Positions 54,071-64,000 of a stretch of 64,000 bases of DNA are shown one piece after another. The notes under the pieces are model-generated. The model saw only the letters and a list, made by a program, of their open reading frames with translations, was not told the origin of the DNA and did no database searches. The stretch is from positions 31,921,247 to 31,985,246 of the forward strand of contig NC_079488.1 of the NCBI RefSeq assembly GCF_020520425.1, in the 5' to 3' direction. Each line of letters opens with the position of its first letter. Within the stretch, counting starts at the first letter, position 1. Source of the DNA: Spinacia oleracea. Taxonomy: Eukaryota > Streptophyta > Magnoliopsida > Caryophyllales > Amaranthaceae. Both the position numbers and the translations under genes were made by a program.

Positions 54071-54513
54071 CATGAGCGAAGCTTCATGTGGGCCTAGGTA
54101 GGCCATGGCCCCCCCTAAGATTACAGAATATATAATAAAAGTTGCACTTATTAATAACTTTTTCTCCCTTAGCTGAGTTGGTATGAATTGCTAATTGCCA
54201 AAATGCAGGTTGCATGTTCGATTCTAGTGACTTGCATTTCTCGGTTTTTTATTTTTTATTTTTTTATTTCTAATACTTGATAAATCTATCATTCTTTATT
54301 TACGAAATCCATTATGAACTTATATTCGTTTCTCAAACTTCTTTTATTGTTTTCATTAATTTTATTGTATTAGTGCTTTAGATTTCGCATAAAGTATTAT
54401 TCAATGGAAATAGAAAATAAATTATGTTTTAATACTTAATTTTAGGGAGTTAGATAAGAACTCCCGTAACTTTTTTTGGCCCCTCTTATACAAAAGATCT
54501 GATTTCGCCCCTG
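54071..54513. mobile_element. Small hAT-type element with tRNA-like boxes
   Basis: It starts CATGAGCGAAGC and ends TTTCGCCCCTG, imperfect inverted ends (CA-G-GCGAA). A perfect 8-bp duplication, atacaaag, lies at 54063-54070 and 54514-54521. At 443 bp it is non-autonomous. It contains tagctgagttggta (A-box-like) at about 54170 and ggttgcatgttcgattc (B-box-like) at about 54205. Confidence 0.85.
54168..54237 (+). other. tRNA-like region inside hAT element
   Basis: A-box- and B-box-like motifs are spaced as in a tRNA, but stems do not form a cloverleaf. It may be an internal Pol III promoter or relic. Confidence 0.45.
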
Positions 54514-54539
54514 ATACAAAGCAAATGTAATGTACGCAA

Positions 54540-55265
54540 AATATATTCCTAGTACACGGTTTATTCCTAACTATATTGTATAGTAGATTGCCATCTAAAA
54601 TCTTTTCCTATCTAATATATTATAATACTAGATTAGGTCCCGTGCCCGCACGGTTATTTGAAAATTATTAACTGACTATCTTTTTTAATTGAAATATTTA
54701 TCCCTTAAATCTATTGCGTAATTAATAAATCTCGAACGTACTCATTTTATCATATAATATATAATTTTCGCTCTATTACGTATTATATATTTTATATGTT
54801 TAATATGATGATTTGAGCGAATTAAATATTTGATATGCTTAATATGAACAAAATATTATTATTGATATGAAGATCTGACTAAATATTACCAAAATTGTTT
54901 AATAATGTCATATTTAATAATCCTATAATTTTTTCTATTTATAAACATTTATATAAAAGGATAGAAAATAAAAATAGAATAAAATAATTATTTTTTTTAG
55001 GAAAGGATTTTTGGCGGGAAAAAATCGCACCAGGAATTGACACGTGTCATTCCTGGTGTCTCTTTTAGTATATAGTAATAGATATGGAATAGGAAAAGAT
55101 TTTAGATGGCAATCTTTTCCTAGCTATATTCTATAGTACACGATTTTATTGCTAACTATATTCTATAGTAGATTGCCATCTATAATCTTACCCTAGTACA
55201 CGGTTTATTGCTAACAATATTCTAGAGTAGATTGCAATCTAAAATCTTGTCCAAGTACACGGTTC
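54540..55265. repeat. Short tandem repeats, about 60 bp, split by a Helitron
   Basis: cctagtacacggtttattcc and tatagtagattgccatctaa, followed by aatcttttcc, occur at 54545-54610 and then two or three more times at 55105-55262. The Helitron 54628-55082 sits between. Confidence 0.7.
54628..55082 (-). mobile_element. Non-autonomous Helitron, 455 bp
   Basis: On the minus strand it starts TCTATTACTATATACTAAAA after host A and ends with the hairpin CCGTGCGGGCACGG followed by GACCTAATCTAG, then host T. TC start, CTAG end, 3' hairpin and A/T insertion with no target duplication together define a Helitron. Near its 5' end is a 12-bp-stem palindrome (caccaggaattgacacgtgt and complement). No coding. 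Confidence 0.88.
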
Positions 55266-55421
55266 ATAATAGTAAGAATTAGAAAGTCAAGCATAATTAT
55301 TATGTATAGTATTTTAGAAATTTCATATCTTCTACGGAGTATTAATCAACAGTAATCGCTACTTCCAAGAAATTATTATTGGAAATATATTTTGAACCAC
55401 CAAACTTAATATTGTATAGTA

Positions 55422-55677
55422 CTCCCTCCGTCTCTCTTTGTTTTTTACGTTTTCCTTTTTGGGTGTTTCAAAATGTTCTTTACATTTCCTTTTATATCAT
55501 CACATTAATGATTTAATATTATATCAAAATTTGTGTCAAATGATTTTTTAACCAATTAAATTCATTGGTTATTTAGTTTCTCACACCTTTCTATTAGGAC
55601 ATTAAAATTTTCTTATATTCCCAATATCATAATTTTGATAAAAGTGAAAACATTATAAATAAACGTAATTTTTCAGA
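55422..55677. mobile_element. TA-flanked MITE left end, truncated by Helitron terminus
   Basis: ctccctccgtctctctttgt follows TA at 55420-55421. The expected right end is missing; a Helitron-type 3' end begins at 55678, so the MITE is probably cut there. Confidence 0.55.
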
Positions 55678-55700
55678 TTAGTACCCGTGCGATGCACGGT
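55678..55700 (-). mobile_element. Helitron 3' end; 5' end not found
   Basis: The minus strand has the same hairpin CCGTGCATCGCACGG as at 50099, ending CTAA then T. The element body would extend to the right; I could not find its TC start. Confidence 0.5.
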
Positions 55701-57436
55701 TTACAAATCTGAATAATAATTTTTATATAAATCTGACACATTATGTATTTGGTGATCATTTGGGGATTCATTTATTAGTTCTAATACACTAATCATCAAC
55801 ATTATTGTATCATTTTCGTACGACTGATTGACACATACTTCATCGAAGTACAATAACCGTGCATAATTTATAATATATATAATGTTCACATATCTTACAA
55901 TCATCATATAGCTATATAGTCAGGCTAAATAATATAAATAACCACCTCCAAAATTTGTAATTCTATAATATTCATCTAAATGTTTATTTTGTACTATAGT
56001 TGCTTAATGATAATAACATATTATAAATTGATAATCTACCACAAACTAAAAAGAAAAAGAAATAGAAAAGGAAAAAGAAAAAGAAAAAAGAAAAAGAAAA
56101 AAGAAAAGTCAAAGATAGTTAGAAAAGGAAAAAGAAAAATCTACAACTTTTTAAAAGTGAGGAGTTCAAGTTCACTATTCATCCAATAGTGCTGTTACGA
56201 TTTTGCCCCGACTCTAACTCTTTACTACAGTTTTATCCTCGCTGTTGGATGCTCCCACGTGTTGGAACTCACTGATCTCAGCCTCTCCCCTCTACGCTTT
56301 CTGTGTTTCACCCTTTCTCTTTCCTCTTATCTCGCGGATCATTTTCGACCCCTGTCTTCTTCTCCTTCTACCTTGCGGCTCTCCCCCCTCCTCCTTGCTG
56401 CTTTCTATCTCCTCTTCCCAAGGCTTCCTCGCGGCAAAAATGTTGAGTTATGTTAAATATTCTCATCTCCGCGTTCTATGGTAATTTTGCTTAGTTTCGC
56501 AATTTTTCTTCAGATTAGGTTTAGGTTTAATTCGATTTAGTTTGAGTTGTTGTTGATTTGATCGAATTGGTTGAAGATTAGTTCAAATTGCTTGCAATAT
56601 TTGACAGTGTTGCTTGACAATTAGTTCAAATCGCTTACAGATTTTATCGGTTTCGGCAATAGGATTTCAGACAATTTGATGAGTTCTTCATCTCTCCAAT
56701 ACTGAAGATCTGCTAGAGCCGGTACATTTTCTCTCTCGCTCTTATCCCGAGTTCGCCATTACTTTTGTTTGAATCAATTAGATAGAAGTTTTATTTTGTT
56801 CGAGTTTCATGTTTGAGCAATTTTGTTGTAATTGATTGCTTTTACAAGAGGGATATGGTTTGATTTTGGTTAATTTCATTGAATAGACAATATTGAAATG
56901 TGAAAGTGAATGCTCTGATTAATTTGTTGTTTAATAATTATTTGTTTGTATACAACCTTGTTTAACATTGCATTTTGGATTGATTACAAATTTACAATCT
57001 CCTGTGAAATCAGACTCACCAAGTTAGCATGTGCTTAAATATATTTAGCATTGCATTTAGGGGGTTGATTTGTTGCCTTCTGTGAAATACCCACTGTTCC
57101 ACCAAGGTTATCATGTATCTAAATCTATGATTGCAGAATGACAGTGTATACAGATTTCTAACGCACCGCTTTTTGGGGGGCTATATTCTTTTCTGCATTT
57201 GGTTAATGTGTAGAGCGTGGTATGTTTGTAATATGTACAATTATACCAACTTTTAATTCAATTGATGCTTGATAATATACGTCGTAACAGCATATAAACA
57301 AAGGAAAACAATCATTCATCTGAACTTATGCATAAGAGATCTAATATTTTGATTAACTAGCTCAAGGGTTCAGTGGTGTCCAGAGAGGTCAGCTTAGGAC
57401 ATTAGGAGCCAGATAAAACATGTATAAGGTTGAATA
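55701..57436. other. AT-rich DNA with purine tract and possible leader exon
   Basis: A purine-only stretch (aaaagaaaaag type) occupies 56047-56135. At 56230-56460 the sequence becomes pyrimidine-rich (ctctcccctcctccttgctg), includes cccacgtgttgg (G-box core) and an ATG at 56440 followed after 41 bp by a donor-like atggtaattt. This could be a captured 5' end of a gene. The short frame MLSYVKYSHLRVLW is not recognised. Nothing else is supported. Confidence 0.3.
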
Positions 57437-57754
57437 TGAAGGAAATAATGCCCTTGGTCCAACTATGCATTCTATGTTAAGTCTAATAAATGCGGTTCAG
57501 TATTAATTAACAAGTTAATAATTCAGTGAGATCAAGTGAGCTGAATGCCTAGTTAGAGGCCGCTTCAGTTCAAGTGGAATTAATGATATTAATCCACAGC
57601 TTACTCTTGACTGAACCCGTAGGGTCACACAAATAGTACGTAAACGGATCAAGTATTTAATGACATTAAATACTCCATCTATGGATATTCGGAATCGACG
57701 GATCTTGGTTTCAGTGGGAGTTGAGATCGTCACAGGCAAGAAAAGAATGCTCCG

Positions 57755-58075
57755 GAAACGATGATATTACCGGAAACGGAAATATGGATCGTATCGGAAA
57801 TGTAAATATTATCCAAGTCGTAGATGTTGCCGGAAACGGAAACATGGTACGTATCGGAAAATATTATCGGAAATTGAAATATTGCCGGAATCGGAAATAT
57901 TGCCGGAAACGGAAATATTGTCAGAATCGGAAATATTATCGTAATCGGAAAATAATTCCGGAAACGGAAATATTAAATATTTGTTCGAAACGGAAATTAA
58001 TTCCGGAATCGGAAATATTAAATATTCTTCGTATCGGAAATAAATTCCGGAATCGGGAATTTAATCGGAAGCGCG
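57755..58075 (+). repeat. cggaaat-type short tandem repeats
   Basis: Units of 10-18 bp such as ccggaaacggaaatatt and cggaatcggaaatatt recur about 20 times, upstream of the LTR TATA box where a promoter or enhancer of the element would lie. Confidence 0.85.
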
Positions 58076-58446
58076 TCGTACGAATTAGCATCGGACGAGA
58101 CTTGCTAGACGAAGGCCCAGCACGAAGCCAGGCCTACGCTTAGCAAGCCCAAGCGCCCAAAAACACGCTGCCAAGCCACGCCCGGTTCAGCGCAAGGCCA
58201 GGCCCAACAATGGCCTTGGCGCGCGCGCGGGGCTGCGACGAGTGGGCTGGCGCTGTGCGTGGGCCGCAAGGCCTGCGTGCGGTGCTAGCGTATCACTCGA
58301 AGTGTGTTACTCGAATCCTAAGGCTACCGGGATTTGTCATATGATTAAATCTAATCCTAAAATATTTAGTTTGTTTAATTAGAGTCCTAGTATGATTATA
58401 ATTAAATAAATTAGTATCCTAATAGGATTCCAAATCCTTTTCCATA

Positions 58447-58461
58447 ACTCTATAAATAGGT
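58447..58461 (+). promoter_or_regulatory. TATA box of Copia-A LTR
   Basis: ctctataaataggtg fits the plant TATA consensus. The equivalent site in copy 1 is shifted (tataaatacgtgg, about 6370 on the minus strand). Confidence 0.6.
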
Positions 58462-58814
58462 GCCAAGGGTCACATATTTAAACAGAGTATTCAAGTATTC
58501 AAAGTGAATTTTGAGAGCAAAAATTCAGTCATACAATTGCCTAATAAATGCCGAAAATTCTAAGTACCTTAAGGGCGATCCTAGTTGGTCAAGCTTAAGG
58601 CGGATCCGGACGTGATGTGGACTATCTACGGAGGGACGACACTTGGAGTCCTAAAGACTTGTTCTTGTTCGGTTCGGGCGCAGCTAGGGAAGGCACGCAA
58701 CAAAGAGTATGCATCTAAACTATGCTAAATGATTATGTGTAAATAATATGCTTTCCTGGCTTTATGGTTTTTCCGCATGATTTATGAATTGTCATATGTA
58801 TCATAACCTAACAG

Positions 58815-58830
58815 TGGTATCACGAGCCTC
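58815..58830 (+). promoter_or_regulatory. Copia-A primer binding site (copy 2)
   Basis: TGGTATCACGAGCCTC one base after the LTR; identical to that of copy 1. Confidence 0.8.
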
Positions 58831-59579
58831 TTATTATTTTCATAATCTAAATTGCATGAACATGGTTAAATATTACAAATTTGCAAGAATTAAAAGGGGT
58901 GATTAATTTTCGTAATTGTTAATTAATTGCAAATTGCGTTTATTTAATTATACGTACGCAGTTTTTCGGCAGTTTCTTCGTTACTCATCCAAATCGAGTG
59001 ATTTTTGTGTCAATTCCACATGTAAAAGGCATTCTAAAATTTTGACAAAAATAGTTTTTTTCGGGCGAACCCAGAATTCTCAAATTCGAAGCTTAACTAT
59101 GACTTTTCGGAGGTCTTAGTTTTTCGAATGCAAAATTTCGTAAATTTAAGATGTTAAATTAAATATTTGCGATTCTTGTTGATAAATCTTGAATTTTTGA
59201 TTGACCTACTGTATATGTTTAACAAGTTTGAATGCCTAGCCTTGTTAATTATGCAATCTAATTTGTAATTATGATTAATTTGTTGAAAATTGGAATAATT
59301 TAGAATTAATTTGATTTTCATAATTAGTTATAATTTAATTAGATACCTATGATTAAAAACCACCATAAAAATTGTAAATTTATGTTAAATTTTAAATTTT
59401 TATGACCTAGACTTGAATCCATGTTAATCGGAAATTAATTGATTAATAAATTTTCGATTTTTCGCCCTAAAATTAAGAAATTAATATTATTTATTAATTT
59501 GTCATTAATTTTGAATATAAATTTTAAATTTTTATGCGATTCGCTCATATAACTTGCACGCACAAAGCAATGGACGCTA

Positions 59580-60310
59580 CGTGTTACCCTTAAGGGGTGT
59601 TGTATAGTGCGGGCATGTGACGACGGGCAAGGGAGCTCGTCGCCCATGCGGTACGAATGCAATGAGCAAGCCCATGGTGCACGAGCACAAGGCAGCAGCC
59701 CTGCCTTGTGTCGTGGGCTGTGTGCAATGGGCGAATGGGCGAGGGCGAGAGCATGGCACGAGCAGTCGCGTGTGGGCAGCAAGCGAGGTGCGCCACAGCG
59801 CGCACTGCCTCGCGCAAGCGTGCGGAGCCTCGCGCGCAGCGAGCGTAAGCTCGCGTGCCACGAGTGCTGCGCCAAGCATCGATCGCTCGCGCGCAGCGAG
59901 CGCTGTTGCGACGTGCGACGAGCGCTGCGCCCAGCGATGGCGTGCGAGTGCTTGTTGCGACGTGCGACGAGCGCTGCGCCCAGCGATGGCGTGCGAGTGC
60001 TTGTTGTGACGTGCGACGAGCGCTGCGCCCAGCAGTGGCGTGCGAGTGCTTGTTGCGACGTGCGACGAGCGCTGCGCCCAGCGATGGCAAGCAGCTCGCT
60101 ATTGCGACGTGCGACGAGCGCTGCGCCCAGCGATGGGCTGCGGCAGCATGCTCGTGCGTCGAGCGCTGGCGCGCGCAGCGAGCACCAGCTGGCGTGATGC
60201 CTTGCGATGGTGAGCAGCAACAATGCGAGGCAGCGCATGGGCTGCGCGCACATGGCCAGCGATGGCTGTGTGCGTGTGGCCCATGGACGTGCGTTGCGTG
60301 GGATTGTTGC
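59580..60310. repeat. GC-rich island with 49-bp tandem repeats
   Basis: gttgcgacgtgcgacgagcg plus ctgcgcccagcgatgg begins at about 59904, 59954, 60003, 60052 and 60101. The surroundings are full of cgcgcagcgagc-type words. The GC content contrasts sharply with the AT-rich flanks. Confidence 0.88.
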
Positions 60311-61341
60311 GTTGCGATTAGATCGTTTTGAAATTTTAATTTGAAATTTTCAGTTTACGTAATTTTAATTAATTTTAAAATTAATAATTTAAATTATTTT
60401 CTTGGATTTTAATTTTGAATATTGTAATTATAATAAATTTTATTTATTCTAATTATTTTACTAAAATTAAAATCATGAATTAATTTAAATACGACTGAAA
60501 TTAAATTAAACTTTTTGGATTCAATTATAAATTTATATGAGCTTTAAATTTTAATTAAATTTGTATGTTTCCGGTTAGACTAGAAATACATTTTATGTTT
60601 AAAAATAGTAAAGCATATGAATTTATTGTTTAAGTGGGAGCCCTTTTTAGTCATAAACTCTTGATTAGGTCTACAAATCCTTAAGGTTAAAACAACTTGA
60701 TTAGAATTAATAAGGACTGAATAATTTGTAGATTATTGGTGCCCTTGATTAATTGCTGCAAATGTTTATGTGATGCATAATGTGTTTTACTAACCAGCTA
60801 TGTGGGCCATTCATGATAATGAATGGGTGAATGGTATATATTGTATATGTACTGTTTTGCAGGTTATGAAGTGACTAGTATGGCCCAAATAAGATAGAAA
60901 ATATGGTCTGCGTACCATTAATTTGAATGTAATTGGTCTAAAGTACCAAAGTCGTTTTTCAATTCAAATATGGTCTGCGTACCATCAAATAGTTGTAATT
61001 AGTTATAGCTTATTCTATTTGAAGAAAATGGTGCCTCCCACGGAGATTTTCAAGACGGACTTTGAAGTTAAAGCTTCAAGATGAAGTCGGGCCATACTAG
61101 ATCACATTTATCTTATGCATGTTTTAAGTTATTTATTGCTTTTAAATATGTCTTAAAATGCATGAGATCAAAAGCTTGATTATGTTGCATGATTAAGGAT
61201 TTTAGTTCACTTAAAATCTAACCAACATAGTAAGAGCCTTAAGTTCCAAACTTAAAAATTGAGTTAAAAGGTGCCATGCCAAAATATACACTTGCTTGGA
61301 TATCCTTTACATCAATCTAGTAATAGTTTTCGCTCAGCGAG

Positions 61342-61501
61342 GTGTTACTTATTGGTGCTAAAGGGGCAAGGTACACAAATAATTGTGAGTACATGTTAGT
61401 TTTGGTGAAACTCAACGATATAAGTAAGGAGTCCTTTTATGTCGTGGCAAAATTGATAGGTTTACCTAATAAGTTCTTAGACGTACCTATCAACCAAGAA
61501 T
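61342..61501 (+). other. Short conserved leader frame (possible uORF)
   Basis: A frame through EVLLIGAKGARYTNNCEYML and VLVKLNDISKESFYVVAKLI ends PINQE-TAG at 61501, 250 bp before gag. The same frame and stop occur in copy 3 (38845-38678). Differences include about as many replacement as silent changes, so selection is not shown. There is no clear start codon. Confidence 0.35.
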
Positions 61502-61750
61502 AGTGTCTAGACTATTAGCAAAAGGCTTTTGCTTACCTAAGATGTTTTAGGATTAAGTCGACAAACTGTGCTTAGTTCTTCAATGATTTTAGGATCTTGG
61601 AATCATTTTATTCACACCTGCCGGAACACATAACTTGAATAAAATGCTTAATGAACATTGAATTATGAATGTATGCTAGAATTTAAGTTTATTAAGAGAA
61701 ACTGTGAATGGTTATTTATTTGTTTATTCTTTTCAATTGTAGTTTTAAAT

Positions 61751-62410
61751 ATGGCAAACAACAATCAAAACATCATCATGGGTTCTGAGCTTATGGTCAA
61801 GCTGAACCTGGCAAATTTTCTTGAATGGGAAGCTAAGCTAGTTGAAATAGTCAGACTCAATGGACTTGAGTATGTACTATCACATCCCATGCCAAGCTAC
61901 TATGCCAAAGACATGACCCCTGAGAGATTTTTCGCCTGGGATGCGGATCTCAAAAAGATTATGAGTCTCATGCTGAACAATATCCCTGATGATTGGGCTA
62001 GAAGGTTTGTAGCCTATGAACCTTTTACGCTCATCACGAATCTGAGGGATATCTGTCGTGGAAGCACGGAGGACAGGGACCTGAACGTCCATGAGTTGAT
62101 TGAATCAATGTCTGGTCTAAAGGTTAGTTCTCCCAACAGGTGTTATAGGATGGAAGTCCAAGAAACACATGTTCAGCTCCTTCGCACTAAACAGAGGGTA
62201 GGCGTCCCACTAAGGTTCCATGTGGATCTTATGCGTTCATACTTTGATCGCCTAAGTCTACTAGGAACACCAATAAGCGAAAGGATGGCAGTCTCTATCT
62301 TGCTCAATTCACTACACAGTGGGTTTGGTCGCTTCAAGAAACTATACCTAGTGAACCAAGAGAAGAAACAGTTGCAGAATTTGTTCACCTTGTCAGAAAG
62401 GCTGAAATAA
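61751..62410 (+). pseudogene. Copia-A gag (copy 2)
   Basis: Gag packages element RNA. The frame starts at ATG 61751 (MANNNQNIIMGSELMVKLNL, then FLEWEAKLVEIVRLNGLEYV), matching the start context of copy 3. It has typical Copia gag text to LGTPISERMAVSILLNSLHS and then stops at 62410 after a phase change near 62370; in another phase the text goes on as FVHLVRKAEIILDCEAK. This gag is only distantly similar to that of copy 3. Confidence 0.82.
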
Positions 62411-63945
62411 TACTGGACTGTGAAGCCAAAGATTTACTCAAGGCTAGAAGGAGACCGTTCAAGAAAAGTGGAAAGTCCAAGGGCGATGCTAAATCAAAGC
62501 AGGACAAGTCCACATCAAGCTGTCTTTATTGTGATGGAATAGGCCATTACAAAAGAGAATGTCCAAAGCTAAAGGAAGATCAGAAGAACGGAACAGTCGT
62601 TCCATCTTCAGGTATTTTCGTTATAGACTGTATACTTGCTAATTCAACTTATTGGGTATTAGATACAGGTTGTGGCTCACACTTATGTTCCAATCCACAG
62701 GGACTAAGAAGAAGTAGAAAGTTAAGCAAGGGTGAAGTCGACCTACGAGTGGGAAATGGAGCACGGATTGCTGCATTAGCTGTAGGAACTTATTATTTGT
62801 CGTTGCCCTCCGGGCTAGTTTTGGAACTGGAAGAATGTTTCCATGTTCCAAGTCTTACTAAAAACATCATTTCAGTTTCTTGCTTAGATGCTAAGGGATT
62901 TTTCTTTTTAATAAAAGACAATAGTTGTTCGTTTTATTTTGAAGAGATGTTTTATGGATCTGCTAGATTAGTCAATGGACTTTATTTATTAGATCACGAC
63001 AAACAAGTATATAACATAAATACCAAAAAGGCCAAAAAGGATGATTCAGATCTCACCTATCTGTGGCATTGTCGATTAGGCCATATAAACTTGAAACGCT
63101 TAGAAAGACTTCAAAAGGAAGGAATTCTAGAACCATTTGACTTAGAGGATTATGGTAAATGCGAATCATGTTTACTTGGCAAAATGACAAAGCAACCTTT
63201 CTCTAAAGTTGGAGAAAGAGAAAATGAACTATTGGGTTTAATCCATACAGATGTATGTGGACCAATGAGTACAAATGCTAGAGGTGGTTTCAGCTACTTT
63301 ATCACTTTCACTGATGACTTCAGTAGATATGGTTATGTCTACCTAATGAAGCATAAGTCTGAATCCTTTGACAAATTCAAGGAATTTCAGAGTGAAGTAG
63401 AGAATCAATTAGGCAAGAAGATTAAGGCACTGCGGTCTGATAGAGGCGGTGAATATCTGAGCTATGAATTTGATGACCATCTGAAAGAATGTGGAATTCT
63501 ATCAGAATTGACTCCTCCTGGAACACCACAATGGAACGGTGTGTCGGAACGGAGGAACAGAACCTTGCTAGACATGGTCAGGTCAATGATGGGTCAGGCC
63601 AAACTTCCATTAGAATTTTGGGGACATGCACTAAATACAGCTGCACTCACTATAAATAGAACTCCGTCTAAAGCTGTCGAAAAGACTCCATATGAATTAT
63701 GGTTTGGAAAGCCTTCAAATGTGTCTTTTCTGAAGATTTGGGGATGTGAAGTATACGTCAAACGATTAATTTCAGACAAACTTCATCCAAAATCTGACAA
63801 ATGTATCCTTGTGGGCTATCCAAAGGAGACAAAGGGGTATTACTTCTACAATGCATCTGAGAACAAGGTGTTTGTTGCTCGAGATGGTGTCTTTTTGGAG
63901 AGAGATCACATTTCCAAAATGACAAGTGGGACATTTCCAAAATGA
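62384..63945 (+). CDS. Copia-A zinc knuckle, protease and integrase (copy 2)
   Basis: Open from about 62384, after the gag phase shift. It carries the zinc knuckle CLYCDGIGHYKREC, protease YWVLDTGCGSHLC, GAG-pre-integrase LWHCRLGHINLKR and GKCESCLLGK, and the integrase core with all three acidic residues: HTDVCGP, ALRSDRGGEY and SERRNRTLLDMVRSMM. It then continues to LGYPKETKGYYFYN and stops at 63945. The stop follows a 22-23-bp tandem duplication (63908-63953, catttccaaaatgacaag) absent from copy 3, which shifts the phase; the normal frame resumes as KVDLKEIRVEQQTL up to the window end. Confidence 0.87.
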
Positions 63946-63953
63946 CAAGTGGG
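63908..63953 (+). repeat. Small tandem duplication in Copia-A pol
   Basis: acatttccaaaatgacaagt plus ggg is present twice in a row; copy 3 has one. It introduces a frameshift and premature stop. Confidence 0.88.
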
Positions 63954-64000
63954 AGAAAAAGTAGACCTCAAAGAAATTCGAGTCGAACAACAAACTCTAG

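Larger units (their letters stand above)
57437..58813 (+). repeat. Copia-A 5' LTR (copy 2)
   Basis: It starts TGAAGGAAATAATGCCC and ends CATAACCTAACA (1377 bp). A TATA box (ctctataaataggtgcc) lies at about 58447. It contains the cggaaat array and a GC-rich block (about 58075-58290). Confidence 0.92.
58831..61750 (+). other. Copia-A leader, non-coding
   Basis: A 2.9-kb region between PBS and gag. It is AT-rich except for a GC-rich island at 59580-60310. The many frames across that island on both strands (Arg/Ala/Ser/Cys-rich) are composition artefacts. The last 160 bp before 61501 contain a short frame conserved in copy 3. Confidence 0.7.
57437..64000 (+). mobile_element. Copia-A copy 2 (plus), cut by window end
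   Basis: LTR, PBS, 2.9-kb leader, gag, protease and integrase in order on the plus strand; RT and RNase H would follow beyond 64000. The long LTR and long leader recall SIRE/Maximus-type Copia elements, but the lineage is not proven. The target duplication would be gaata (57432-57436). Confidence 0.9.

Noticed and set aside
56046..56189. Lys-rich frame (KRKRNRKGKRKR)
   Set aside because: It is a translation of a purine-only tract.
59435..60331. Arg/Ala/Ser/Cys-rich frames up to 272 codons on both strands
   Set aside because: All phases are open because of GC-rich 49-bp repeats; there is no consistent protein.

Overview
The window is plant nuclear DNA, probably from a dicot. The evidence is the set of plant-type transposable elements (Copia and Tat/Ty3 retrotransposons, CACTA, PIF/Harbinger, MULE, hAT, Helitron, TA-flanked MITEs) and fragments of plant nuclear genes (Notchless/NLE, the Pol IV/V largest subunit NRPD1/NRPE1, an ECT-type YTH protein). 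My impression is Amaranthaceae, but nothing here proves it. I found no intact host gene: almost everything is nested transposon sequence.

Layout. 1-3045: right part of a CACTA element with a 170-bp tandem array. It is inserted in ORF1 of a PIF/Harbinger element (3046-5491) whose spliced DDE transposase looks intact. 5492-7421: leader and 1.4-kb LTR of a Copia element (family A, minus strand), into which the Harbinger element jumped. 7422-9330: unassigned flank with a 115-bp array. 9331-48998: one Copia element (family B, minus strand) that still has both LTRs, a PBS, a PPT and matching 5-bp target duplications (cttat), but has been expanded to 39.7 kb by later insertions. 49004-57436: AT-rich accessory DNA with Helitrons, a hAT element with tRNA-like boxes, TA-flanked MITEs and arrays. 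57437-64000: 5' part of a second, plus-strand Copia-A element, cut by the window edge.

Inside Copia-B from left to right: RNase H and RT; a 554-bp hAT MITE (11388-11941); a CACTA element (from 12010) holding a 1.8-kb MULE and captured NLE exons; a Ty3-type complex (about 16760-35916) with two LTRs whose PBS sites face each other, an ECT/YTH fragment, and a complete 6.3-kb CACTA element (26425-32699) carrying NRPD1/NRPE1 exons; a broken Copia-A copy (35917-38845); the Copia-B integrase, split by a 7.4-kb Retand-like Ty3 element (39560-46954) that has gag-protease and a spliced antisense coiled-coil gene but no RT or integrase; and the Copia-B protease, PBS and 5' LTR, the last interrupted by three MITEs nested in one another.

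The best leads are three separate transposon captures of host gene fragments (two of the genes act in RNA-directed silencing or RNA modification reading), a gag swap between otherwise near-identical Copia-A copies, the shared exon-plus-array layout of two CACTA elements, and the datable nesting order. All target duplications, splice sites and motifs were read by eye; family names rest on motif recognition, not on searches.
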